Assembly: GCF_000165485.1 (NCBI RefSeq) | Contig: NC_014623.1 | Coordinates: 2,995,501 to 3,059,500, forward strand | Length of the DNA: 64,000 bases | Reading direction: 5' to 3' | From: Stigmatella aurantiaca DW4/3-1 | GTDB lineage: Bacteria > Myxococcota > Myxococcia > Myxococcales > Myxococcaceae | Shown here: positions 51,921-60,678 of the stretch, piece by piece | How positions within the stretch are numbered: position 1 is the stretch's first letter | Layout of the letters: each line of letters begins with the position of its first letter | Position numbers and translations under genes: made by a program | The notes under the pieces: model-generated | Told to the model about the DNA's origin: nothing | Seen by the model: the letters and a program-made list of their open reading frames with translations, nothing else | The model's database searches: none

Positions 51921-54900
51921 TCAGCGATCTGGGGGATGGTAAGCGCCGTTCAGAGGGTTGCGCATTCCAAGGGGCTGTTCCCTCGGAGTGATGTCCCAAC
52001 GTGACTGGGTCATCCTCAGCTCCGGCTTCGGTGTCCAAGGACGAGCAGGCGTGATGGCGCGCAGGGGGGCATCGCTGCCCAAGACGATGAAGGGAGCCCA
52101 AGCATGGGGATGGGGATGGGTCGCCCGCAGAGAGAGCATGGCCTCGCGCAGGGCGAAGGCGCGGCCTTGTCCCGCCAAGAGGTTGCGGTAGTAGAATTCC
52201 ATGAGAAGGTGAGTGGAGTTGTCATTGACCTTCCAGAGACTCACGAGCACGGTTTCAGCGCCGGCGGCCATGAACGCGCGGCGAAGGCCATAGACGCCTT
52301 GGCCGAGGTGAATCTCGCCGCGGCCCGTGTCGCAAGCGGACAGGACGACGAGCTGAGTGCCCCAGAGATTCAGCCCCGCCAGTTCCAGTGCCGTGACCAG
52401 GGTGGCTTGGGGAGAAAGGGCGGTGCCCGGGGCCGCGATGCGGGCGCTTGCCAGGGCGAGTCCAGAGTTGAGCAGAGGCTCCGCCTGGGGAGGAGGTGGG
52501 CTGCCCAAGGAATTGACGACGGCCAAGCCACGAGAAGTGGGGGGAGAGGAGGAATTGCCGAGGAAGAAGCCGTGGGTGGCCAGGTGGAGAATGCCCGGAG
52601 TGGGCAGGTTCAGAAGCCGTTCCTTGGAAGCGTCGGAGCCGAGGAAGAGCTGGGCCTGTGGCAGAAGGCGTTGGATGCCTTGGGCCTCCAACCGGGTACC
52701 CGGCAGGGGGACCCAAGCACTTCGGGTCACGTCTGGGGGCGGATCGGCGAAGAAGCGCGCCAGCGCGTTAGGGAACAGTGAAGCGGTGGAGGATGGCGGA
52801 GCGCCGGAAGGTGCAGAAAGCGAGGGAGAGGTGAAGTCTGGGTCAGCGAGTACGAAGACGGAGGAGGAAGGAGCGCTATCCAAAGGACTGGGCAGCAGTT
52901 CACGGCCAGAGGTGAGGTAGGTGAAGTCGAAGGAATCCAACAGGAAGCCCTCGCCGTCATGCAGCGCGGAAAAGGGGATGAGGTTGAGCTGGCCATCGGG
53001 AGAGAGGAAGAGGCGGCGGGTAGTGCCCAACTGGGCAAGCAGAGGCCGGAAGGCAAGCTGGTAGAGCTGTTGTGAGGTGGATTGAAAGGAGACCTCACGC
53101 TCGGCCAAGGCGTCGCGAAGGCGAGAGGCGGCTTGGTCAATCGGGACGGCAGGGCCCAGGTCCACGGCACGAGTGGAGGCATCCGGCAAAAGAACCAAGG
53201 CCAGGTAGCGTTCCTGACGGGGTGTCTTCGCGAGAGGCGTCCCGGGTTTAGGGACGAGAGGGCTGTCCACGTAGACGATGAATTCAACGAGCGCGGCGTC
53301 CTTGGGAAGAGAGGCGGCGACGTTGGAGACAATGTCATCGGGTGAAGGAAGGGAGGAGAGCGCGCGAAGGGATGCGGAGCGTTTGGCCAGGTCCGCTTCG
53401 ATCGAGTCGCCCTCTTGCGCGAGGGACTGGAGGCGCTGTTGGTAGGCGTCTGAAGGAAGAGCGCCTGGGCCCGAGAGGGATAGAGCGGCCAGTTGGGTAC
53501 GCAACCCCTGGAGGCGCTCAAGGACATCTCGGTCTTCGGGGCTCAAGCTGCGGTAGAGGGTACGAGAAATGGTGGCAGTCTCCGAGATGGAGCGGCCCTT
53601 GAGAAGCAGAGAGGCGCTGAGGGCCAATCGTTGAACGCGGGCATCCTGAGGGTGGGCGCGCAGCAGGGCATAGAACTGCTGCTCACCAGAACGCAGATAG
53701 GAAAGAAATGTGGAAAGTCGGACCTCGGAGAAGTCGAGGGCCTCATGGCGCAGGCGCCGCTCGGAGATGGAGAAGGAGCGAGAGAAGAGAGGCAAAGCGT
53801 CAGAGAGACGATGCTGGGCCAAGCGAAGTTTGCCGAGTTCGTTAAGTGATTCAGCAACGAGAGGGTGATGGGTGCCGAGAGTTGCCTCTCGAAGAGCGAG
53901 CGCGCGTTGGTGGAGGGGCTCGGCCCGGCCATACAACCCCTGGTCTCTGTAGAGGTTGGCCAGGTTGTTGAGGAATAGGGCGACATCGGGATGGCTGTTG
54001 CCGAGGGAGGCCTCGTAAATGGCCAGGCCTCGCCGGTAGAGGGGCTCGACCCGGCCATACAACCCCTGATTTCTGTAGATGTTGGCGAGGTTGTTGAGGG
54101 AGTTAGCGACGAGGGGATGGCTGTTGCCGAGGGAGGCCTTGCGGATGGCCAGGGCCCGCCGGAAGAGGGGCTCGGCTTGGCCATGCAACCCCTGGTCAGT
54201 GTAGAGGGTGGCCAGGCTGTTGAGGGCGGTGGCGACGAGGGGATGGCTGTTGCCGAGGGAAGCCTCGTGAATGGCCAGAGCCCGCTGGTAGAGGGGCTCG
54301 GCCCGGCCATACAACCCCTGGTTTCTGTAGATGTTGGCCAGGTTGTTGAGGAATAGGGCGACATCGGGATGGCTGTTGCCGAGGGAGGCCTCGCGGATGG
54401 CCAGAGCCCGCTGGTAGAGGGGCTCGGCTTGGCCATACACCCCCTGGTCAGCGTAGAGGGTGGCGAGGTTGTTGAGGGAGGAGGCGACATCGGGATGGCT
54501 GTTGCCGAGGGAGGCCTCGCGGATGGCCAGAGCCCGCTGGTAGAGGGGCTCGGCCCGGCCATACAACCCCTGGTCAGAGTAGAGGGTGGCCAGGTTGTTG
54601 AGGGCGGTGGCGACGAGGGGATGGCTGTTGCCGAGGGAGGCCTCGTAAATGGCCAGAGCCCGCTGGTAGAGGGGCTCGGCTTGGCCATACACCCCCTGGT
54701 CAGCGTAGAGGTTGGCGAGGCTGTCGAGAGAGGAGGCTACGTCGGGATGGCTGTTGCCAAGGGAGGCCTCGCGGATGGCCAGAGCCCTTTGGTAGAGGGG
54801 CTCGGCCCGGCCATACAACCCCTGGTTTCCGTAGATGTTGGCGAGGTTGTTGAGGGCGGTGGCGACGAGGGGATGGCTGTTGCCGAGGGAGGCCTCGTAA

Positions 54901-56471
54901 ATGGCCAGAGCCCGCCGGAAGAGGGGCTCGGCTTGGCCATACACCCCCTGGTCAGAGTAGAGGTTGGCCAGGTTGTTGAGGGAGGAGGCGACATCGGGAT
55001 GGCTGTTGCCGAGGGAGGCTTTGCGGATGGCCAGAGCCCGCTGGTAGAGGGGCTCGGCTTGGCCATGCAACCCCTGGTCAGAGTAGAGGGTGGCGAGGTT
55101 GTCGAGGGAGGCGGCAACATTGGGATGGCTGTTGCCGAGGGAAGCCTCGTGAATGGCCAGAGCCCTTTGGTAGAGGGGCTCGGCCCGGCCATACAACCCC
55201 TGGTTTCTGTAGATGTTGGCCAGGTTGTTGAGGGAGGAGGCGACATCGGGATGGCTGTTGCCGAGGGAGGCCTCGCGGATGGCCAGAGCCCGCTGGTAGA
55301 GGGGCTCGGCCCGGCCATACACCCCCTGGTCAGCGTAGAGGGTGGCCAGGTTGTTGAGGGAGGAGGCAACATTGGGATGGCTGTTGCCGAAGGAGGCCTC
55401 GCGGATGGCCAGAGCCCGCTGGTAGAGGGGCTCGGCTTGGCCATACACCCCCTGGTCAGCGTAGAGGTTGGCCAGGTTGTTGAGGGCGGTGGCGACGAGA
55501 GGATGGCTGCTGCCGAAAGAGGCTTCGTAAATGGCCAGGGCCCGCTGGTAGAGGGGCTCGGCCCGGCCATACAACCCCTGGTTTCTGTAGAGGTTGGCGA
55601 GGTTGTTGAAGGCGGTGGCGACGAGAGGATGGCTGCTGCCGAAAGAGGCTTCGTAAATGGCCAGGGCCCGCCGGAAGAGGGGCTCGGCTTGGCCATACAC
55701 CCCTTGGTCAGCGTAGAGGTTGGCCAGGTTGTTGAGGGCGGTGGCAACGAGGGGATGGCTGTTGCCGAGGGAGGCCTCGCGGATGGCCAGAGCCCGCTGG
55801 TAGAGGGGCTCGGCTTGGCCATACACCCCCTGGTCAGCGTAGAGGGTGGCGAGGCTGGCGAGGGAGGAGGCGACATCGGGATGGCTGTTGCCGAGGGAGG
55901 CCTCGCGGATGGCCAGAGCCCGCTGGTAGAGGGGCTCGGCCCGGCCATACAACCCCTGGTCAGAGTAGAGGGTGGCCAGGTTGTTGAGGGCGGTGGCGAC
56001 GAGGGGATGGCTGTTGCCGAGGGAGGCCTCGTAAATGGCCAGAGCCCGCTGGTAGAGGGGCTCGGCTTGGCCATACACCCCCTGGTCAGCGTAGAGGTTG
56101 GCGAGGCTGTCGAGAGAGGAGGCTACGTCGGGATGGCTGTTGCCGAGGGAATCCTCGCGGATGGCCAGAGCCCGTTGGTGGAGGGGTTCGGCATGGGACA
56201 AATTCCCGTTCAGTCGATAAAGGTTCCCTACCAGATTTAGGCAATTGGCAACTTCTGGATGTGTACCGCCAAGCACGGCCTCCTTGAGCGAGAGCGCGTG
56301 CTCAGCTTGGGTAAGGGCCTCAGAATACTTGCCCAAGTCCCTGAGCTTTGTTGCCTCGTCGAAGCTCGCCTGAGCTTCTAGCAGCCGTGCATCTGACTTC
56401 TCGTCGCTGGCCAGGCCTTCTGATATGAAGCAAAGAACTAGCGCAATCGTCAAGCTGACGGTCTGAAGCAT
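51921..56471 (-). CDS. TPR-repeat protein with C-terminal CHAT (caspase-like) protease
   Basis: ATG 56471 is chosen because it has a ribosome site and begins a signal peptide (VSLTIALVLCFISEGLAS). The protein has ~1516 residues. About 20 tandem 42-residue TPRs of kinesin-light-chain type (consensus AEPLYQRALAI.EASLGNSHP) fill residues ~45-885. A coiled region follows, then a CHAT domain from ~1150 with catalytic His in HLATHGFF and Cys in LSACDTGRG. CHAT proteins are separase/caspase-like peptidases; TPRs would sense or hold a partner. Repeats 1-3 and 12-14 are nearly identical, showing recent internal duplication. With a signal peptide it would act outside the cytoplasm. Confidence 0.9.
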   Translation of the reverse strand: MLQTVSLTIALVLCFISEGLASDEKSDARLLEAQASFDEATKLRDLGKYSEALTQAEHALSLKEAVLGGTHPEVANCLNLVGNLYRLNGNLSHAEPLHQRALAIREDSLGNSHPDVASSLDSLANLYADQGVYGQAEPLYQRALAIYEASLGNSHPLVATALNNLATLYSDQGLYGRAEPLYQRALAIREASLGNSHPDVASSLASLATLYADQGVYGQAEPLYQRALAIREASLGNSHPLVATALNNLANLYADQGVYGQAEPLFRRALAIYEASFGSSHPLVATAFNNLANLYRNQGLYGRAEPLYQRALAIYEASFGSSHPLVATALNNLANLYADQGVYGQAEPLYQRALAIREASFGNSHPNVASSLNNLATLYADQGVYGRAEPLYQRALAIREASLGNSHPDVASSLNNLANIYRNQGLYGRAEPLYQRALAIHEASLGNSHPNVAASLDNLATLYSDQGLHGQAEPLYQRALAIRKASLGNSHPDVASSLNNLANLYSDQGVYGQAEPLFRRALAIYEASLGNSHPLVATALNNLANIYGNQGLYGRAEPLYQRALAIREASLGNSHPDVASSLDSLANLYADQGVYGQAEPLYQRALAIYEASLGNSHPLVATALNNLATLYSDQGLYGRAEPLYQRALAIREASLGNSHPDVASSLNNLATLYADQGVYGQAEPLYQRALAIREASLGNSHPDVALFLNNLANIYRNQGLYGRAEPLYQRALAIHEASLGNSHPLVATALNSLATLYTDQGLHGQAEPLFRRALAIRKASLGNSHPLVANSLNNLANIYRNQGLYGRVEPLYRRGLAIYEASLGNSHPDVALFLNNLANLYRDQGLYGRAEPLHQRALALREATLGTHHPLVAESLNELGKLRLAQHRLSDALPLFSRSFSISERRLRHEALDFSEVRLSTFLSYLRSGEQQFYALLRAHPQDARVQRLALSASLLLKGRSISETATISRTLYRSLSPEDRDVLERLQGLRTQLAALSLSGPGALPSDAYQQRLQSLAQEGDSIEADLAKRSASLRALSSLPSPDDIVSNVAASLPKDAALVEFIVYVDSPLVPKPGTPLAKTPRQERYLALVLLPDASTRAVDLGPAVPIDQAASRLRDALAEREVSFQSTSQQLYQLAFRPLLAQLGTTRRLFLSPDGQLNLIPFSALHDGEGFLLDSFDFTYLTSGRELLPSPLDSAPSSSVFVLADPDFTSPSLSAPSGAPPSSTASLFPNALARFFADPPPDVTRSAWVPLPGTRLEAQGIQRLLPQAQLFLGSDASKERLLNLPTPGILHLATHGFFLGNSSSPPTSRGLAVVNSLGSPPPPQAEPLLNSGLALASARIAAPGTALSPQATLVTALELAGLNLWGTQLVVLSACDTGRGEIHLGQGVYGLRRAFMAAGAETVLVSLWKVNDNSTHLLMEFYYRNLLAGQGRAFALREAMLSLRATHPHPHAWAPFIVLGSDAPLRAITPARPWTPKPELRMTQSRWDITPREQPLGMRNPLNGAYHPPDR

Positions 56472-56708
56472 TTTATTCCTAAGATGGATTTTGTGATGAC
56501 TGTGCTGAATCAGCAGGGTGAACACAGTCATCATCTAGGGGCGCCCAACAAAAGTTGCTGCTGAGGAAGGCCTCTCGGGTCGAGGGTTTCAACGCTCATC
56601 TAGCAGGCTGCTGAGAAGTGGCTGAAGGGGCTGGTGGAGAAACTGTCGGCTGAGTTACCAGCCTCTGGAGAGAACACAGGAAAAGGACAGGAGCCCTAGC
56701 GACAGTGC
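56472..56708. other. Upstream region of the TPR-CHAT gene
   Basis: No gene recognised. The stretch 56440-56540 is AT-richer than its surroundings and probably holds the promoter. A longer in-frame start at 56534 exists but would bury the signal peptide. Confidence 0.35.
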
Positions 56709-57291
56709 TCACTGGGTGATGGGCACTTTCACCAAGGACTGTAAGTCGAGCGCCTTGACGCCCACCACGTGGCGGCACTTCCAGGAGCAGGAGGTGGCGT
56801 CCCGGATGAACGCGTCCTCACGCTCGATATACGGGCCGTCCTCGTTCTCGGCCAGGCGCGCGGCCACCAGGCCATCCACGGGATTGCCCGGCGTGCTGGC
56901 GAGATAGAGCGCGGTGTCATCGAGCCGGTTCTCGATGATGGGCACCAGGCTGGACACCCAGGTGGGTTGGGCCGAGTCCAGCCCGGAGGACTGGGGGCGG
57001 CTGCCGAGGGCGAGGATGCGCTCCACGGCCCCTTCCAGCTCCGGGCCGCATCCGGGCCGCAGATCAGGAAGCGCGGGGCCGCGGAGAGATGGCCACCGCC
57101 CAGCGCGGTCTGACGGCGCAGCAAGAGCCGGGCGGAGTCGAGCGAGGTGGCATCCAACTGCCCGGCCACGGGGGCGATGTTCTTGTGATCCGCGTGGAAG
57201 AGGGCATTCCCGTTCGCCATCGTAGGGCCCGCCCCGCTGTTCTCTGCGAAGAGACCATAAGCAGGTCGCTCTCCTTTCGGCGCGAGACCTG
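56709..57291 (-). pseudogene. Phage head protein (Mu-like protease/capsid) C-terminal remnant
   Basis: From ~57290 the minus strand reads AYGLFAENSGAGPTMANGNALFH, then LDATSLDSARLLLRRQTAL and APRFLICGP, a pattern typical of Mu-like prophage head/protease proteins. Near 57045 an 11-base tandem duplication (CGGCCCGGATG) shifts the frame. The next frame continues ELEGAVERILALGSR ... WVSSLVPIIENRLDD to a stop at 56709. The N-terminal part is cut off exactly at the 164-bp repeat. It is a dead prophage fragment. Confidence 0.68.
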
Positions 57292-57455
57292 CGTATAGGC
57301 GGGATGGCGGCCATGCGGAGGGTGAGGGCTGGAGCGGAGATGCCGAGGAGGGCCGCTGACGGGGGCCGCCCGAGCAGTGAGCCAAGCGGGTGGAGAAGCC
57401 GCGCAGCCCCTTGGAGTACACGTCGGCCCTGGCCGCCCTCCCATGGGGTGCGCGG
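57292..57455. repeat. 164-bp direct repeat, copy B
   Basis: Same orientation and length as 51661-51824. Its left edge coincides with the break in the phage head gene. Right of it the sequence is unrelated to the copy A flank. Confidence 0.8.
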
Positions 57456-57596
57456 CAGGGGCTTGGCACTCTTGGCCCTGGCGGCTTGAGCCTCAACACC
57501 ACGCGGCCTGAGGGGGCTCGCGCGGCGAGGCCAGCCTCGCACCTGCCGTGGGCAGGCCCAAGTGCTCCAGAATCGCTCTGACCCCTCCTGCTCCCT

Positions 57597-58411
57597 TCAC
57601 GGACGCCAACACCCTTCAGCCTGCCTCCACTCCTCAAGCATGCCAACACATCCAGGGCGAACGTCCTTTTCAGCAGCCCGGCCCAGTCCAAACGGGGTGT
57701 GCGCTCCTTCCAAAGGCTCCTCCACCGTCGCGGCAAAGGCGGGGCTCTCCTCCTCCTGCCCCGGCTCCGCCCCTGCTTGAGGGAGCAGAAATGGACGCAC
57801 TTTCGCGCTGCAGGGAGTGCGCCTGGTATGTCTGCAGCGCGTCCTCGGGCCCTTGCGCGGGCAGGGCCCCTCTGTTCTCCAGCAGGCGCAGCCCCCGGTG
57901 GCCCACCCCGTAGGCCCTGCCGCCGTGCCCTCCGTCGCTGCAGGGCGTGCCCCCGCGCGCAGGAAGAGGGTGAGGACGTCCGAGAGGAGCCCCACGTCCT
58001 TGAGCAGCACCCACCGCACCCGATGCGGAAAGGACAGCGTCCACTGCCGGTAGGGCACATGCGGCAGCACCTGCTCCACCAAGTGCACTGCCGTTACGTG
58101 CGCTCGCTTCGCGTTGCAGGAGGGACACACCCCTTGTCCCTTGCACGAGAAGGCGACGAGAAACGCGTACTTGCCACTCTCGCCGCGCACCCGCGCGAAG
58201 CCGTGCGCCAGCACTCCGCACTCCAGGTACCGGGCTTACGTCCCGCTCCACGTACCGGGGCAGGCCTCGCCCCACCTCTCTCCTCCGCCAGCAGCGTGGC
58301 TAGGCGGTCCTTCACCGCCTCGTACAGCACCGTCCCCTCCGGCTGCCTCCGCCGGTACGCCCACCCGCGATCCTCCACTCGCTCCTCCCCTGCCACACCT
58401 TTCCAGGGCAC
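57597..58411 (-). pseudogene. IS91-type (Y2) transposase remnant
   Basis: Three frames together give [19 protein letters not shown] (58340-58280), LPRYVER, then [33 protein letters not shown] and [19 protein letters not shown] in pieces. This is the zinc-binding N-terminus and start of the HUH/Y2 domain of IS91/IS801 transposases. Reading degenerates after ~57950 and the catalytic Tyr region is not found. At least two frameshifts are present. Confidence 0.65.
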
Positions 58412-58723
58412 ACGCTCCTATCCGCCTCCCACGGGGTTCTCGTGAGCCTTGGGAGACCGGGGAACTCAGGCCGCGTGCCTCCAAGCAGATTGCCCCTGTT
58501 GGGCCGCATGTGCCCCCAGTGAGCAGACGACGGGGCCGCTCCTCAGGACCCAAGGGCCTGCCATGACTTATCTCACCCGGGGTACGAGTCGGAGCGTCGC
58601 ATGCCAGCCTCGTGGAGGGCTCGCCAGGAACCGCCAACCAGGTAAGAGACGAATCAGCAAAGTAGAGAGAGACGTCTTCCCAGGAACTTCAAAGCGGAAA
58701 GAATGGGTCTCCGGGGGATTGGT

Positions 58724-58761
58724 GTTAACCGACTTCCCAATGGTTAACAGCACTTGTTAAC
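58724..58761. promoter_or_regulatory. Three GTTAAC palindromes with conserved spacing, copy 2
   Basis: GTTAAC at 58724-58729, 58743-58748 and 58756-58761, with spacings of 19 and 13 bases exactly as in copy 1. Likely binding cluster upstream of the hairpin RNA. Confidence 0.5.
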
Positions 58762-58869
58762 CACTCTCGGCCTCTCTCTCCCCAAAACGGCGAAAGAGCG
58801 CCCTAGAGAGCCCAGTTGGCGGCGGACAAGAGGGGGCATCTCGCTCTGCGGGGTAGAGGGTCGAGAGCA

Positions 58870-58990
58870 CCCTCTTCAGCACCGCGAGGCAAAATCCCTT
58901 GGGATTCAGGGGCTTCAGCACGAAGGCCCCGCGATATTCATCGCGAGGCCCATGTAAAACAAAAAGGCCCTGCCAGTTGGCAGGGCCCTT
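58870..58990 (+). ncRNA. Structured small RNA candidate (Pxr-like layout), copy 2
   Basis: Hairpins AATCCC/GGGATT (58893-58906), GGGGCTTC/GAAGGCCCC (58909-58930), CGCGAT/ATCGCG (58930-58945) and terminator GGCCCTGCC/GGCAGGGCC followed by CTT (58966-58990). The first hairpin has a C-G pair where copy 1 has a U-G wobble. The third hairpin loses only its loop-closing pair, and the terminator changes only in the loop. This pattern is expected for a functional RNA. Confidence 0.6.
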
Positions 58991-59180
58991 CGTTCAGCTC
59001 CCCGAATGAAGCCCTGCGCGAACTCGTTCTCGGCTTTCTCTTCAGAGACTGCGACGGAAAACACGAGAAAAATCATGAGGTTAGGCGAGTTCGGGAAAAT
59101 TCGGGGTCCGATTGAGACTCCGCAAACTTCGGTGCGGCTACTCCCGCCTATCGCGAATTGGGGATGCCGTCTAGCATCCT

Positions 59181-59433
59181 ACAGAAGGCGTGAGACGGGT
59201 GGATGTGGGTATTTGTCGGTGAATGTAGCTGGCGCTCTGTCTCCAACGGTGGCACTACCTCCGGCTTCCGCTCGTGCGGCCTTTCCTGCGCGTCCCCTTG
59301 GCTGAAGCCATGGTGCCCCACCCTTGGGGCGCGAGCATTCCTTGGACCGACGGGTCGCCTTGCGTGGAGCGCCCTAACAATGGCGCGCCGGCGGCACCGG
59401 CCGCTGAACGCTGGGCTGGAGGCGGACCCAGGG
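59181..59433. other. Intergenic between sRNA repeat and IS630 element
   Basis: I see no gene, repeat or clear terminator. Frames over it are short, with no family-like content. Confidence 0.35.
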
Positions 59434-60645
59434 CTAGTGGACTGTCCGCGAAGTAATTCGACATAGTCGTGGGGAATGCCTACCTCTGGTGGATGAGGAG
59501 ACGCCCACCACGACTTGTTCGCCTCTCACCCGCCGAGGTCGCCCACCTTCAGGCCTTGGTACGAGACGGACGTATCGAGCAGCGCATTGCGCGTCGAGCA
59601 CGCATCTTGCTGGCCATGAGCGAGCCGGACACCGTCGTCTCGGAGTTGGCTGAGCGACTCGAACTGGACCGGACCACCATCTGGGCGCTGTGCCGCCGCT
59701 TCGAGCACTGGGGCATGCAGGTCGTCGATGATGCGCCTCGCCCAGGCCGCCCAAGGCGGCTTTCCCCCCCTCCAGCGCGTCGAAGTGGAGAGGCTGGCCT
59801 GCTGTGAGCCAGCGGGCATTGGCCTGCACATGACTCACTGGTCCACTCGCAGCCTGGCCCAGGCGGCTCGCCTGCAAGGCATCGCGCCGACCCTCTCCCA
59901 CTCCACCGTGGCGCTCATCCTCCGGGACGCGGACCTGCAACCCCACCGCTCTCGCTACTGGAAGACTCCTGTTGCCGACAACACCTTCCGCACCCTGTCC
60001 GCGCCCATCCTCTGGTGCTACGAGCGCGCAGCCGCTCTGGCACAGCAGGGCGAGGTGGTCATGTGTGTGGACGAGAAGCCCAACATCCAGGCACTGGAAC
60101 GTCGCCGCCCCACGCACCCGATGCGGCCAGGCCTCATCGAGCGGCAGGAGTTCGAGTACGTGCGGCACGGCACGGTGAACCTCTTGGTCAAGCTGGTGGT
60201 GCACACCGGCATGATGCGGGGCTGGTGCCTGGAGCACAATGACTCCGCTTCCCTGCGGGCGGTACTGCCTCAAATACTGGGAGAGCACCGAGAGGCTCGC
60301 CGCATCCATCTCATCTGGGACAACGGCTCCAGCCACATCGCTCAGGAGACGAGGGACTTCTTACGCCGCCACGACTCTCGTGTTCGTGTCCTCTTCACTC
60401 CTGCCCATGCCTCCTGGCTTGATCAGGCAGAGTTACTGCTGCGCGCCTTCGAGGCGCGCTACCTCCTGCGGGGAAACTGGACCAGCCGCGCCGAACTCAT
60501 CGCCCACCTCGACGCCAGTTGGCCCGAGTACAACCGCCTCTACGCCCACCCCTTCACTTGGTCCTGGACGCGGGCCAGGATGCAACAGTGGGTTGCTCGG
60601 CATGGCTCCTGACTATGTCGAATTACTTCGCGGACAGTCCACTAG
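59434..60645 (+). mobile_element. IS630-family insertion sequence with perfect 35-bp ends
   Basis: The terminal inverted repeats are identical over 35 bases (59434-59468 and 60611-60645), beginning CTAGTGGACTGTCCGCG. A TA is found just inside each CTAG end, as expected for the TA target duplication of IS630/Tc1 elements. Perfect ends mean a recent insertion or recent activity. The right end lies 33 bases before the PIN-domain gene. Confidence 0.9.
59493..60612 (+). CDS. IS630-family transposase in two frames (frameshift at a C7 run)
   Basis: The first frame (from ATG 59493) encodes an N-terminal helix-turn-helix (AERLELDRTTIWALCRRFEHWG). Homology passes to a second frame (from ~59770) with the DDE domain: VMCVDEKPNIQALER, HLIWDNGSSHIA, and SWLDQAELLLRAFE with the third acidic residue. 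The switch occurs at TTTCCCCCCC (59761-59770). This may be programmed slippage, which some IS630 elements use, or a single-base expansion that kills the gene. Perfect terminal repeats argue for an element still active recently. Confidence 0.82.
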
Positions 60646-60678
60646 CATCAGGCCTGTGGTCTAGCGGGGGAGTGCCTT

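Larger units (their letters stand above)
58560..59180. repeat. Diverged direct repeat containing an sRNA-like locus, copy 2
   Basis: Aligns with 6785-7400 in the same orientation. It shares the triple GTTAAC cluster, the hairpin series and the downstream block around 59010-59160. Differences are spread along the length. Confidence 0.8.

Noticed and set aside
53990-56200. Regular 126-base periodicity that could suggest a repeat array or CRISPR
   Set aside because: The unit encodes a 42-residue TPR in frame, the repeats are contiguous without spacers, and no cas gene is nearby.
54369-56240. A 623-residue plus-strand open frame over the TPR gene
   Set aside because: It is the mirror of 126-base repeats in the real minus-strand gene; repeat length divisible by three keeps the opposite frame open. 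It has no ribosome site or family-like motif.
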